Made by a program: the position numbers and the translations under genes. A stretch of 34,528 bases of DNA, from positions 1 through 34,528 of the forward strand of contig CACZIO010000053.1 of the NCBI GenBank assembly GCA_902781215.1. Direction: 5' to 3'. The stretch's first letter is position 1; every line of letters starts with the position of its first letter. The notes under the pieces were generated by a model. The model saw nothing but the letters and a program-made list of their open reading frames with translations, had not been told where the DNA came from and searched no databases. Positions 24,048 through 29,838 of the stretch are shown here, in pieces. The DNA is from an uncultured Lachnospiraceae bacterium. GTDB lineage: Bacteria; Bacillota; Clostridia; Lachnospirales; Lachnospiraceae.

Positions 24048-24179
24048 TCACTTGCGGATGCCGTGTCCGGCTGTATCGTCAGCCTCCATCACAGGCATCA
24101 TATGCGGATATCGCATCCGGCTGTATCGGCGTCCGCGTCTCATGCGTCATTTACGGATGCCGTGTCTGGCCACATCGAT
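24048..24179. repeat. Three tandem copies of about 50 bp spanning the GH32 gene end
   Basis: Copies start at 24048, 24098 and 24147; their first 33 bases are the clearest part, with about 25-26 of 33 positions shared pairwise. The copy at 24147-24179 is the end of the GH32 gene including its stop. On the minus strand the others read, in the same phase, as D-D-T-A-G-H-G-I-R-K-stop and A-D-T-A-G-C-D-I-R-I-stop, against I-D-V-A-R-H-G-I-R-K-stop in the gene. Confidence 0.75.
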
Positions 24180-25685
24180 GACCGCCTGCCCGTCCGTGCA
24201 GAAGGAGATCCTGTCCGCCGACAGGTCTGTGTACAGGATCGCTGTGAGAACGTACCGTCCGTCATTGAGAAAGATCTCCGCGCTGAAGCGGTCCAGCAGG
24301 ATCCGGATCGTCAGCTCTCCGTTCCGGCTCTCCGGCACCTGGCATCCACGCCTGTGGATGACCGCCTGCCTGGCCCCGGAAAAGCTCCGGTCCAGGAAGA
24401 CCCTGCCCTCCGCGGGAAAGAATTCCAGCGCCGTGTGATTGTCTTCATCCATGGCGAACCAGATTGAAAACTTCCCGAAGACGGGTTCACCCGGCGCAGG
24501 CTGCACACGGACCTCCATATCGATGGTCCTGCCGTCCACACCGTAGAGGCTCATCTGTCCGGACACGGGAACCTTCTTATAAAAAACTTCGCTGTCGTAG
24601 TACTGCGCGATTTCCCGTATGGGCACCTGGTACAGCCTGCCGTCGTGGAAAGAAAGCTCCCGCGGCATGCTCATCTGGCAGTTCCAGCGGGCATTATCCC
24701 TGCGCATCTCGATGGCTGCCCAGTTCTGCATCCAGCCGATCATGACTCTTCGGCCGTCCTCTGTCTGCAGCGTCTGCGCCGCATAAAAATCGATTCCGTA
24801 GTCAAGCGACTGGTCATAGTCCGGGGTAAAAACGCCGCTCTCTTCATCGAAGCTGCCCCCCAGGACAATATTCCCGTGTCCGCTGTGGTATTCCGGCTCC
24901 TCCTCCCGCAGTTCCATGGGGCTTACCATGAGGAACCATTTTCCATCCAGTTCAAACAGGTCAGGGCACTCCCACATCTTGCCGAATCGTCCGGAGTTTT
25001 TCAGGAGAGGTTTCCAGTAGTCCCACCGGAACCCGTCCCTGCTGGTGTAGAGAAAGATCTCTCCCAGGCCGTCTCTGCAGAGTCCAGCCAGCAGGGCAAG
25101 ATAAGTGCCGTCGCGCCGGACCAGGATCTTGGGATCCCGGAAATCATAGGGGTTGCACTCCTCAGGGAGCTTGTCCGACCTGATCACCGGATTCCCATCA
25201 TATTTCACATAGTCACGGCCATCTCCGACCGCCAGGTTCTGGACCTGGTGATAAGGCGACTGAGAAGTCCCCGCCGCGCAGTCCGCGACATTTTGACTGC
25301 CGGGCTCTCTGTCGTCCGGCATCAGCCCCGTATACATCAGCAGCTGCCTTCCGTCCGGCAGCGTCACGGCACATCCGGAAAAACAACCGCCTCTGTCATA
25401 TTCTCTGTCCGGCGCCAGCGCCGCGGGCCGGTATTCCCACCGCAGCAGGTCTCTGCTCACGGCGTGTCCCCAGTGCATGGTGTCCCAGCTGGTCCCATAG
25501 GGGTTATATTGAAAAAACAAATGATATTCTCCGCCGTAAAACGAGAATCCATTGGGATCATTCATCCATCCCGTCGGCGGCGTCAGATGAAAGACCGGAC
25601 GATCCTGCGCCGGTATAAGGGCCATGCCCTCTTCTTCCACGAGGCGCGCAGCCTCCAGCGTTTTGATTCTTACTTCTTTTTCCAT
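24147..25685 (-). CDS. GH32 beta-fructosidase (sucrose/fructan hydrolase)
   Basis: Hydrolyses terminal beta-fructosyl residues from sucrose, kestoses or inulin-type oligosaccharides. The 512-residue protein has the three GH32 catalytic motifs: WMNDPNG with the nucleophile Asp43, FRDPK with the transition-state Asp at about 184, and WECPDLF with the acid/base Glu239. A C-terminal beta-sandwich follows from about 350. It has no signal peptide, so it is probably cytosolic and acts on sugar brought in by the ABC transporter encoded downstream. A phosphorylated substrate is less likely, since no PTS gene is nearby. The start codon lies in a diverged copy of a leader repeat and its ribosome binding site is weak (AGAAGA). 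Divergent lacI probably controls it. Confidence 0.93.
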   Translation of the reverse strand: MEKEVRIKTLEAARLVEEEGMALIPAQDRPVFHLTPPTGWMNDPNGFSFYGGEYHLFFQYNPYGTSWDTMHWGHAVSRDLLRWEYRPAALAPDREYDRGGCFSGCAVTLPDGRQLLMYTGLMPDDREPGSQNVADCAAGTSQSPYHQVQNLAVGDGRDYVKYDGNPVIRSDKLPEECNPYDFRDPKILVRRDGTYLALLAGLCRDGLGEIFLYTSRDGFRWDYWKPLLKNSGRFGKMWECPDLFELDGKWFLMVSPMELREEEPEYHSGHGNIVLGGSFDEESGVFTPDYDQSLDYGIDFYAAQTLQTEDGRRVMIGWMQNWAAIEMRRDNARWNCQMSMPRELSFHDGRLYQVPIREIAQYYDSEVFYKKVPVSGQMSLYGVDGRTIDMEVRVQPAPGEPVFGKFSIWFAMDEDNHTALEFFPAEGRVFLDRSFSGARQAVIHRRGCQVPESRNGELTIRILLDRFSAEIFLNDGRYVLTAILYTDLSADRISFCTDGQAVIDVARHGIRK

Positions 25686-25773
25686 ATCTTCTATTGCGCG
25701 ATTTCCTTACCTTTTATTCCGCGATTTTCTTACCTTTTATTCCGCGATTTCCTTACCTTTTATTCCGCGATTT
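25686..25773. repeat. 23-bp tandem leader repeat of the GH32 gene
   Basis: Units at 25698-25720, 25721-25743 (one substitution) and 25744-25766, plus a 7-base partial to 25773. On the minus strand each ends in AAAAGGTAAGGAAATCGC. The stretch over the GH32 start (minus-strand GCAATAGAAGATATGGAAA) aligns to the unit with a few changes, so the ATG occupies the place of the AAG of the repeat. Confidence 0.8.
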
Positions 25774-25905
25774 ATGATGCGGCGGGTACTCTCCCGTGTC
25801 CTGTCATGTGATCCGGCCCCCGCGCATTCTGCAGCATACATTCGTTATTCTTTTCAATTTGTAACATGTTCAGTCTTTAGTATGCTAAATATTGTCCATA
25901 TCTAT

Positions 25906-25921
25906 ATTTTTACATTTGCAC
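25906..25921. promoter_or_regulatory. 16-bp direct repeat, copy 1 (GH32 side)
   Basis: ATTTTTACATTTGCAC, identical to 26072-26087. It lies just inside the predicted GH32 transcript, about 20 bases after the -10. Candidate operator. Confidence 0.5.
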
Positions 25922-25945
25922 CATTAGTGTTACACTCATTTCTAT

Positions 25946-25974
25946 ATTATGTTTATGTGCTCACCCTCTGTCAA
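25946..25974 (-). promoter_or_regulatory. Promoter of the GH32-ABC transporter operon
   Basis: TTGACA, 17 bases and CATAAT on the minus strand in AT-rich DNA. It gives a leader of about 250 bases that contains the 23-bp repeats. Confidence 0.6.
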
Positions 25975-26004
25975 CCTGACTTTTTCGTTATATTTTACAT
26001 ATTT

Positions 26005-26032
26005 TTGCATATTTCGCGATGCATTTATGCAA
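26005..26032. promoter_or_regulatory. Inverted repeat between the divergent promoters
   Basis: TTGCATA (26005-26011) and TATGCAA (26026-26032), perfect 7-bp arms with 14 bases between, centred between the GH32 and plus-strand promoters. Candidate LacI-family or other operator. Confidence 0.4.
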
Positions 26033-26071
26033 TTTTTCCAATTTTCGTTGGCACCATGTTTTACATTTGTA

Positions 26072-26087
26072 ATTTTTACATTTGCAC
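26072..26087. promoter_or_regulatory. 16-bp direct repeat, copy 2 (lacI side)
   Basis: Second exact copy of ATTTTTACATTTGCAC, ending 9 bases before the -35 of the plus-strand promoter. A partial copy (TTTTACATTTG) precedes it at 26059-26069. Confidence 0.5.
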
Positions 26088-26096
26088 ATTCCGGGT

Positions 26097-26125
26097 TTGA
26101 CGAAAATAATCCATTTCTGTATAAT
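26097..26125 (+). promoter_or_regulatory. Plus-strand promoter upstream of lacI
   Basis: TTGACG, exactly 17 bases, TATAAT. The start would be near 26132, about 275 bases before lacI, so the transcript carries a long leader with a hairpin at 26194-26214. A second TATAAT occurs at 26145-26150 without a good -35. Confidence 0.7.
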
Positions 26126-26183
26126 CACTGTATGACCGTTTCCGTATAATCTTTTTATGATCATAGAAATAACGGTTCGCAAT

Positions 26184-26220
26184 AAAAAAAACAGCTGTTC
26201 ACAGTATGAACAGCCGTTTT
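26184..26220. terminator. Hairpin with flanking A-run and T-run in the lacI leader
   Basis: GCTGTTC (26194-26200), a 7-base loop and GAACAGC (26208-26214). On the minus strand it is followed by TG and eight T, a good terminator; on the plus strand by CGTTTTC, a weak one. No minus-strand gene needs it, so it may limit antisense reading or attenuate the lacI leader. Confidence 0.6.
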
Positions 26221-26261
26221 CATTACGCATATCTCTACCCGCCGGGATGTTTTCTCCAACC

Positions 26262-26324
26262 GGAATCATTCTGAGCAGACAGAATTAATCTGAATGGAAT
26301 ATATCTGATATAAAATAGATCTGA
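26262..26324 (+). promoter_or_regulatory. Second lacI promoter candidate within four short direct repeats
   Basis: TTAATC (26285-26290), 18 bases, TATAAA (26309-26314). Overlapping it, a motif near RGAAT-NN-ATCTGA occurs four times, with TCTGA at 26270, 26289, 26304 and 26320. Possible binding-site array; weak. Confidence 0.35.
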
Positions 26325-26408
26325 ACGGGTTATTGATTTGACAAAAGGGTTCTGACATCACCCGGTCTGTCTGCACCGGATTCAGAAAAACAAAGGAAGG
26401 TAGTACAC

Positions 26409-27584
26409 ATGTCCGATCGAGTGACTATGCAGGACATCGCCGACGCTCTGGGCCTGTCCAGAAATACAGTTTCCAAAGCAATCAACAACACCGGCGTCAT
26501 AGCTCCCGGTACCAGAGAACTCATCCTGAAAAAAGCGGTGGAAATGGGTTACCGGCAGTTAGCCTACCCGCTCTTCTTCCCTCTTCCAGGCCTTTCCACA
26601 GATACATCTTCCGTCTCCGCCGCTCCCGCTGTGGACGTCGGCCATAGCGCCGGCCCCTCCGGTCAGGTTATGGCAGGTACCGGACCTGTAACGGGCGGGC
26701 AGGAAAATACAGCTGCAGCCGGCTCCCGGAGTGAGATTGCCATGGTCACCGCATCCATCCCCGGCGGCTCCCACTTTGCCGTGACGACGATCGACAGGAT
26801 GCAGCAGATCTTTTCCTCTCTCGGCTACAGTCTGGCGATCTACCGGGTGCTTCCTGCGGAGATTTCCTCCCTGAAGCTCCCCGGCAGCATGAACCTCTCT
26901 CATACAGCGGCCATTTTCTGTCTGGAGCTCTTTAACTACGAATACTGCCGCATGCTCAGCTCCATCGGCCTGCCGCTCCTCATGATCGACGCACCTGCGA
27001 GCTTCGACCGCGAGCCCCTGTCCGCCGACGTCCTCCTCATGGAGAACTTCAGCGGCATCTTTTCCTTCCTGAAACAGATGTCGGAGCAGGGGAAGAAAAC
27101 CGTCGGCTTTATCGGCAATATGATGCACTGCCGCTCCTTCTTTGAACGAGGCACCGCCTGTATCTCCGCCGCCGCCTGCTACGGCTTCGAGCCCGTGCAG
27201 CCCTATTCCATCCTGGACTATCCGCCCGGCAAAAATCCCGCCCGCATCGCCGACTATACGGACGACATCTCCCGGCTTCTCGGAGAGATGCCGACGATCC
27301 CCCAGATCTTCATCTGCGCGAACGACTTTCTCGCCATCAACGTGATCAGTTCTCTCCGCCGCATGGGGATCCAATGCCCTGACGACATCCTGGTCCTCGG
27401 GTTCGACGACGCGCCCGAGTCCCGCTATCATGCGCCCGCGCTCTCGACCGTCCATATCCACACCCAGAGCATGGGCACTGTCGCCGCGGAGCTCCTTCTC
27501 TCCCGCATCTCCAACAACCTGCGGGAATACCGGACGACCTATGTCCCCACTGACCTCATCCTGCGGGAATCGACACAGGCATGA
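26409..27584 (+). CDS. LacI-family transcriptional regulator
   Basis: DNA-binding sugar-responsive regulator, probably of the divergent GH32 and transporter operon. The 391-residue protein starts with the LacI HTH and hinge: VTMQDIADALGLSRNTVSKA, then TRELILKKAVEMGY. The periplasmic-binding-like core starts near IAMVTASIPGGSHF and includes KKTVGFIGN, FICANDFLAINVISSLRRMG and LVLGFDDAPESRY. Between HTH and core lies an additional linker of about 50 residues rich in Ser, Gly, Ala, Pro and Thr, making it longer than the usual 330-345. The ATG follows AAGGAAGG. The stop abuts the stop of the convergent HTH-Uma2 gene. The effector is unknown; a fructoside or fructose derivative is inferred. Confidence 0.92.
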   Translation: MSDRVTMQDIADALGLSRNTVSKAINNTGVIAPGTRELILKKAVEMGYRQLAYPLFFPLPGLSTDTSSVSAAPAVDVGHSAGPSGQVMAGTGPVTGGQENTAAAGSRSEIAMVTASIPGGSHFAVTTIDRMQQIFSSLGYSLAIYRVLPAEISSLKLPGSMNLSHTAAIFCLELFNYEYCRMLSSIGLPLLMIDAPASFDREPLSADVLLMENFSGIFSFLKQMSEQGKKTVGFIGNMMHCRSFFERGTACISAAACYGFEPVQPYSILDYPPGKNPARIADYTDDISRLLGEMPTIPQIFICANDFLAINVISSLRRMGIQCPDDILVLGFDDAPESRYHAPALSTVHIHTQSMGTVAAELLLSRISNNLREYRTTYVPTDLILRESTQA

Positions 27585-28646
27585 TCAGGAGCGCTGCCAG
27601 CCAATCCGATTCAGAATTGCGGCCGCTCTTTTGAAATCAACCGAGCAGCCTCCACCACTGAACCCAATCGGAACGACATCGTCAAAGGAATACTCCGTGT
27701 AGACTGTTCCATCGGGATCTCTGTCATAATCATAGACAAGAATTCTTTTTCTTTCCGGATCCACGATCCAGTATTCATGAACCCCTGCTGCGTGATATTT
27801 GAACGCTTTCAAAAGGATATCCCTGCTCCGGGTGGAGGGTGACAGGACCTCAACAACAAAAGGCGGCGCCCCCCTTGTCCATCCGTCAGGATCGATCATG
27901 TTCAGGTCACAGATCACATACAGATCCGGCTGGAAGATATTTCTGTCATCTCCGGTGAGCCAGACGTCAGAGGGTGCCGTGAAAACAAGGCAGTCCTTCC
28001 CGCATTTTTCAATCTGGTTATAGATTTGATTAAATATCTCACCGACGATGATCTGGTGGACCGATTTCGGGGCTGCCAGGTCATAGATCACGCCGTCTAT
28101 GAGTTCTGTGCGCACATCTCCGGGCAGCATTTCCCTGTCCCCGGCTGTATATTCCCCCTGCCGTTTATGAGGCAGAAGCGGATAAGAGGTTACGGGTGTC
28201 TGTCCGGACCTGCGGGCTGCAGTGAAAGACTCGGAATATACATGCGCGGCCCCTGCTTTCTTCGGATCCGTATAATAAGGAGCCGGCGATTCAGCTGCGA
28301 ACCCCTGCCCACGAAGCGTCTCCCCGGTCATTTCCGCATACAAACCGGTTTTACCTGACGGGTCATTATATTCGGCCGGAGCATCCGGCAGGATCCCTTT
28401 TTCAGCAGGTACGCCCGGTCGTCTCCCATCCTCACCCGGGGTATCAGGCAGACCGGCGGGCCAGAGCGCCTTCTTAATGGCGAGTACATTTTCATAGCGC
28501 GGCGACTTCGTAAACCCCCCCAAAATCTTCTGTACCGTCGGAAGGGGCACACCGGACAAGTCCGCCAGTTCTTTATATGTATATCCCAATTCTTTTTTTC
28601 TCGCTCGCATTTCATCGATCGCGGTTTTATATGCGGTGTCCTTCAT
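27585..28646 (-). CDS. HTH-Uma2 fusion protein (predicted PD-(D/E)XK nuclease fold)
   Basis: Residues 1-65 look like an XRE-type helix-turn-helix: KKELGYTYKELADLSGVPLPTVQKIL. A linker of about 110 residues rich in Pro, Gly, Ala and Asp follows. Residues about 178-340 are an Uma2 (DUF820) domain, starting RTELIDGVIYDL and carrying Asp241 in QPDLYVICD, Glu266 in FVVEVLSPST and a Lys near 280, the expected PD-(D/E)XK positions. Uma2 domains are usually solitary and of uncertain biological role; the attached HTH suggests a DNA-targeted or self-regulated form. The ATG at 28646 follows GGGGAA. Two GGATAT-type palindromes lie upstream of its promoter. Nuclease activity is predicted from residues only. 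Confidence 0.88.
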   Translation of the reverse strand: MKDTAYKTAIDEMRARKKELGYTYKELADLSGVPLPTVQKILGGFTKSPRYENVLAIKKALWPAGLPDTPGEDGRRPGVPAEKGILPDAPAEYNDPSGKTGLYAEMTGETLRGQGFAAESPAPYYTDPKKAGAAHVYSESFTAARRSGQTPVTSYPLLPHKRQGEYTAGDREMLPGDVRTELIDGVIYDLAAPKSVHQIIVGEIFNQIYNQIEKCGKDCLVFTAPSDVWLTGDDRNIFQPDLYVICDLNMIDPDGWTRGAPPFVVEVLSPSTRSRDILLKAFKYHAAGVHEYWIVDPERKRILVYDYDRDPDGTVYTEYSFDDVVPIGFSGGGCSVDFKRAAAILNRIGWQRS

Positions 28647-28753
28647 GATTCTTTTTCCCCGTGATTATTCGTCCAGGTTGATGTAAAGCAGTTTCAGAAG
28701 AATAATATAGTGAATCTCCCATCTATTCGGAGATACAATTTCCTTATAAGGTT

Positions 28754-28782
28754 ATAATAGCGTATTCCCTATCTTTGGTCAA
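28754..28782 (-). promoter_or_regulatory. Promoter of the HTH-Uma2 gene
   Basis: TTGACC, exactly 17 bases, TATTAT on the minus strand, about 110 bases before the ATG. Confidence 0.6.
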
Positions 28783-28791
28783 TTCTTTGGC

Positions 28792-28837
28792 GGATATTAT
28801 ATCCTGATTCCGCCTGAATATATCCATATTTGGATAT
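28792..28837. promoter_or_regulatory. Paired GGATAT palindromes upstream of the HTH-Uma2 promoter
   Basis: GGATAT-T-ATATCC (28792-28804) and ATATCCA-TATT-TGGATAT (28820-28837) are two perfect palindromes sharing the GGATAT half-site, directly upstream of the -35. Plausible operators for the HTH of the gene product. Confidence 0.5.
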
Positions 28838-28867
28838 TGTAATGCTTTTCCGTCCGGGCAAAACAAA

Positions 28868-28920
28868 ACCCGTAACTGTAACCGCAACCCGTAAAGTAAC
28901 CCCCGTAAAGTGAACCGCCA
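28868..28920. repeat. Short CCCGTAA direct repeats
   Basis: CCCGTAA occurs three times with diverged flanks (CCCGTAACTGTAACC, CCCGTAAAGTAAC, CCCGTAAAGTGAACC) in the spacer. Function unknown. The 66-codon open frame on the minus strand here has no support. Confidence 0.45.
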
Positions 28921-28928
28921 AAGCAAAA

Positions 28929-28957
28929 CAAAAACCCGGCGCAATGCCGGGTTTTGC
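28929..28957 (-). terminator. Intrinsic terminator after the MntP-like gene
   Basis: ACCCGGC-GCAAT-GCCGGGT stem with AAAA and TTTT flanks; on the minus strand it runs into TTTTTGTTTTG. It lies about 130 bases past the MntP-like stop. Confidence 0.8.
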
Positions 28958-29083
28958 CTGTAAAGGTCATTCTATTTCCAAATGATAGTTTTTCTTTTAA
29001 GCTCGGGTTCAGGTAACCTTCAGGTAACAGAAGTGAAATGAACGATTCCGTTTGATTCGTTGGTCACCTGCCATGCGCTGCGC

Positions 29084-29665
29084 TCAAGCAAACTGCAGAA
29101 TCTGCAGTACAATGCTGACAACGCACAGCAGGCCGCCGCCGATGGCATAGGCCTTGTCACTGGGCTCCGCGCCCCAGGCGCGTCCGGATATGTACCCCGC
29201 CACCGCGAAGAGGGCGGAGATCACGAAGGTGCAGACCAGCATCTGGGCCAGCCCCAGGCGGAGCAGACCGCAGGCAATGCCGGCAAAACATCCGTGCACG
29301 CACATCCGGAGCGACAGCATGGTATCCTGCCGGATATCGATGTTCTCCATGCGGTGCTCCAGAAAGGTCTTCTTTTTAAAAGCTGTGAGCAGCATCCGCA
29401 CCCCGATTCCGGCCAGGATGACACCCGCCAGGATATGGATCCAGAAAATGCTGCGGTCCCGCTCCAGCTCAAAGTGCAGGATCCAGCTGCCGATGCCGTA
29501 ACCGGCCAGGGCCGCGAGCAATTGAAACGCCGCCCAGATCAGCGCCATCTGCGCCGTCCTGCCGTCGATCCGGACCAGGTTGGCGCCCCGCTGCACGACG
29601 ACGCCGTAAATGCCGAGCGCCAGCGCCGCCGAGATCAATATAAGGTAAATAAGATGAATATTCAT
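29084..29665 (-). CDS. MntP-like membrane protein lacking the usual aspartates
   Basis: A 193-residue protein with six hydrophobic segments arranged as two similar halves, separated by a polar loop (about 100-120, KKKTFLEHRMENIDIRQ). Length, topology and segments such as AFQLLAALAGYGIGSWI and HILAGVILAGIGVRMLL resemble the MntP (DUF204) manganese-efflux family. The conserved MntP acidic positions (SMDA in helix 1 and SLDA in helix 4) read instead as ALALGIYG and MCVHGCFAG, so Mn2+ transport by the known mechanism is doubtful. No Mn riboswitch was recognised upstream. I chose ATG 29665, after GCGGA; an in-frame start at 29686 is possible. It may be a divergent paralogue with a different role, perhaps linked to the secreted protein gene upstream. 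Confidence 0.65.
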   Translation of the reverse strand: MNIHLIYLILISAALALGIYGVVVQRGANLVRIDGRTAQMALIWAAFQLLAALAGYGIGSWILHFELERDRSIFWIHILAGVILAGIGVRMLLTAFKKKTFLEHRMENIDIRQDTMLSLRMCVHGCFAGIACGLLRLGLAQMLVCTFVISALFAVAGYISGRAWGAEPSDKAYAIGGGLLCVVSIVLQILQFA

Positions 29666-29838
29666 GTTTTCCGCCAATGCGCGCACACAGAGGATCTCTC
29701 CATGTGCACGCTTTGATATTCCGGGATGTATCAGTCTGTTGTCTGCCTGTACTACTAAAGACCGTATGTCTACAGTATGTCCTGAAAAGCACCAGACAGA
29801 CTCGTCTGCCGTCCCTTGTTTTCCGAGATCAGCGTAGA

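Noticed and set aside
25698-25773. CRISPR-like array in the GH32 leader
   Set aside because: Units are directly abutting 23-mers without spacers, and no cas genes are present.
25988-26269. 93-codon minus-strand frame rich in Lys and Cys
   Set aside because: Lies in AT-rich promoter DNA, runs through a terminator-like hairpin and lacks a ribosome binding site.
28744-28944. 66-codon minus-strand frame
   Set aside because: Overlaps the HTH-Uma2 promoter and palindromes and has no initiation site; the peptide has no recognisable feature.
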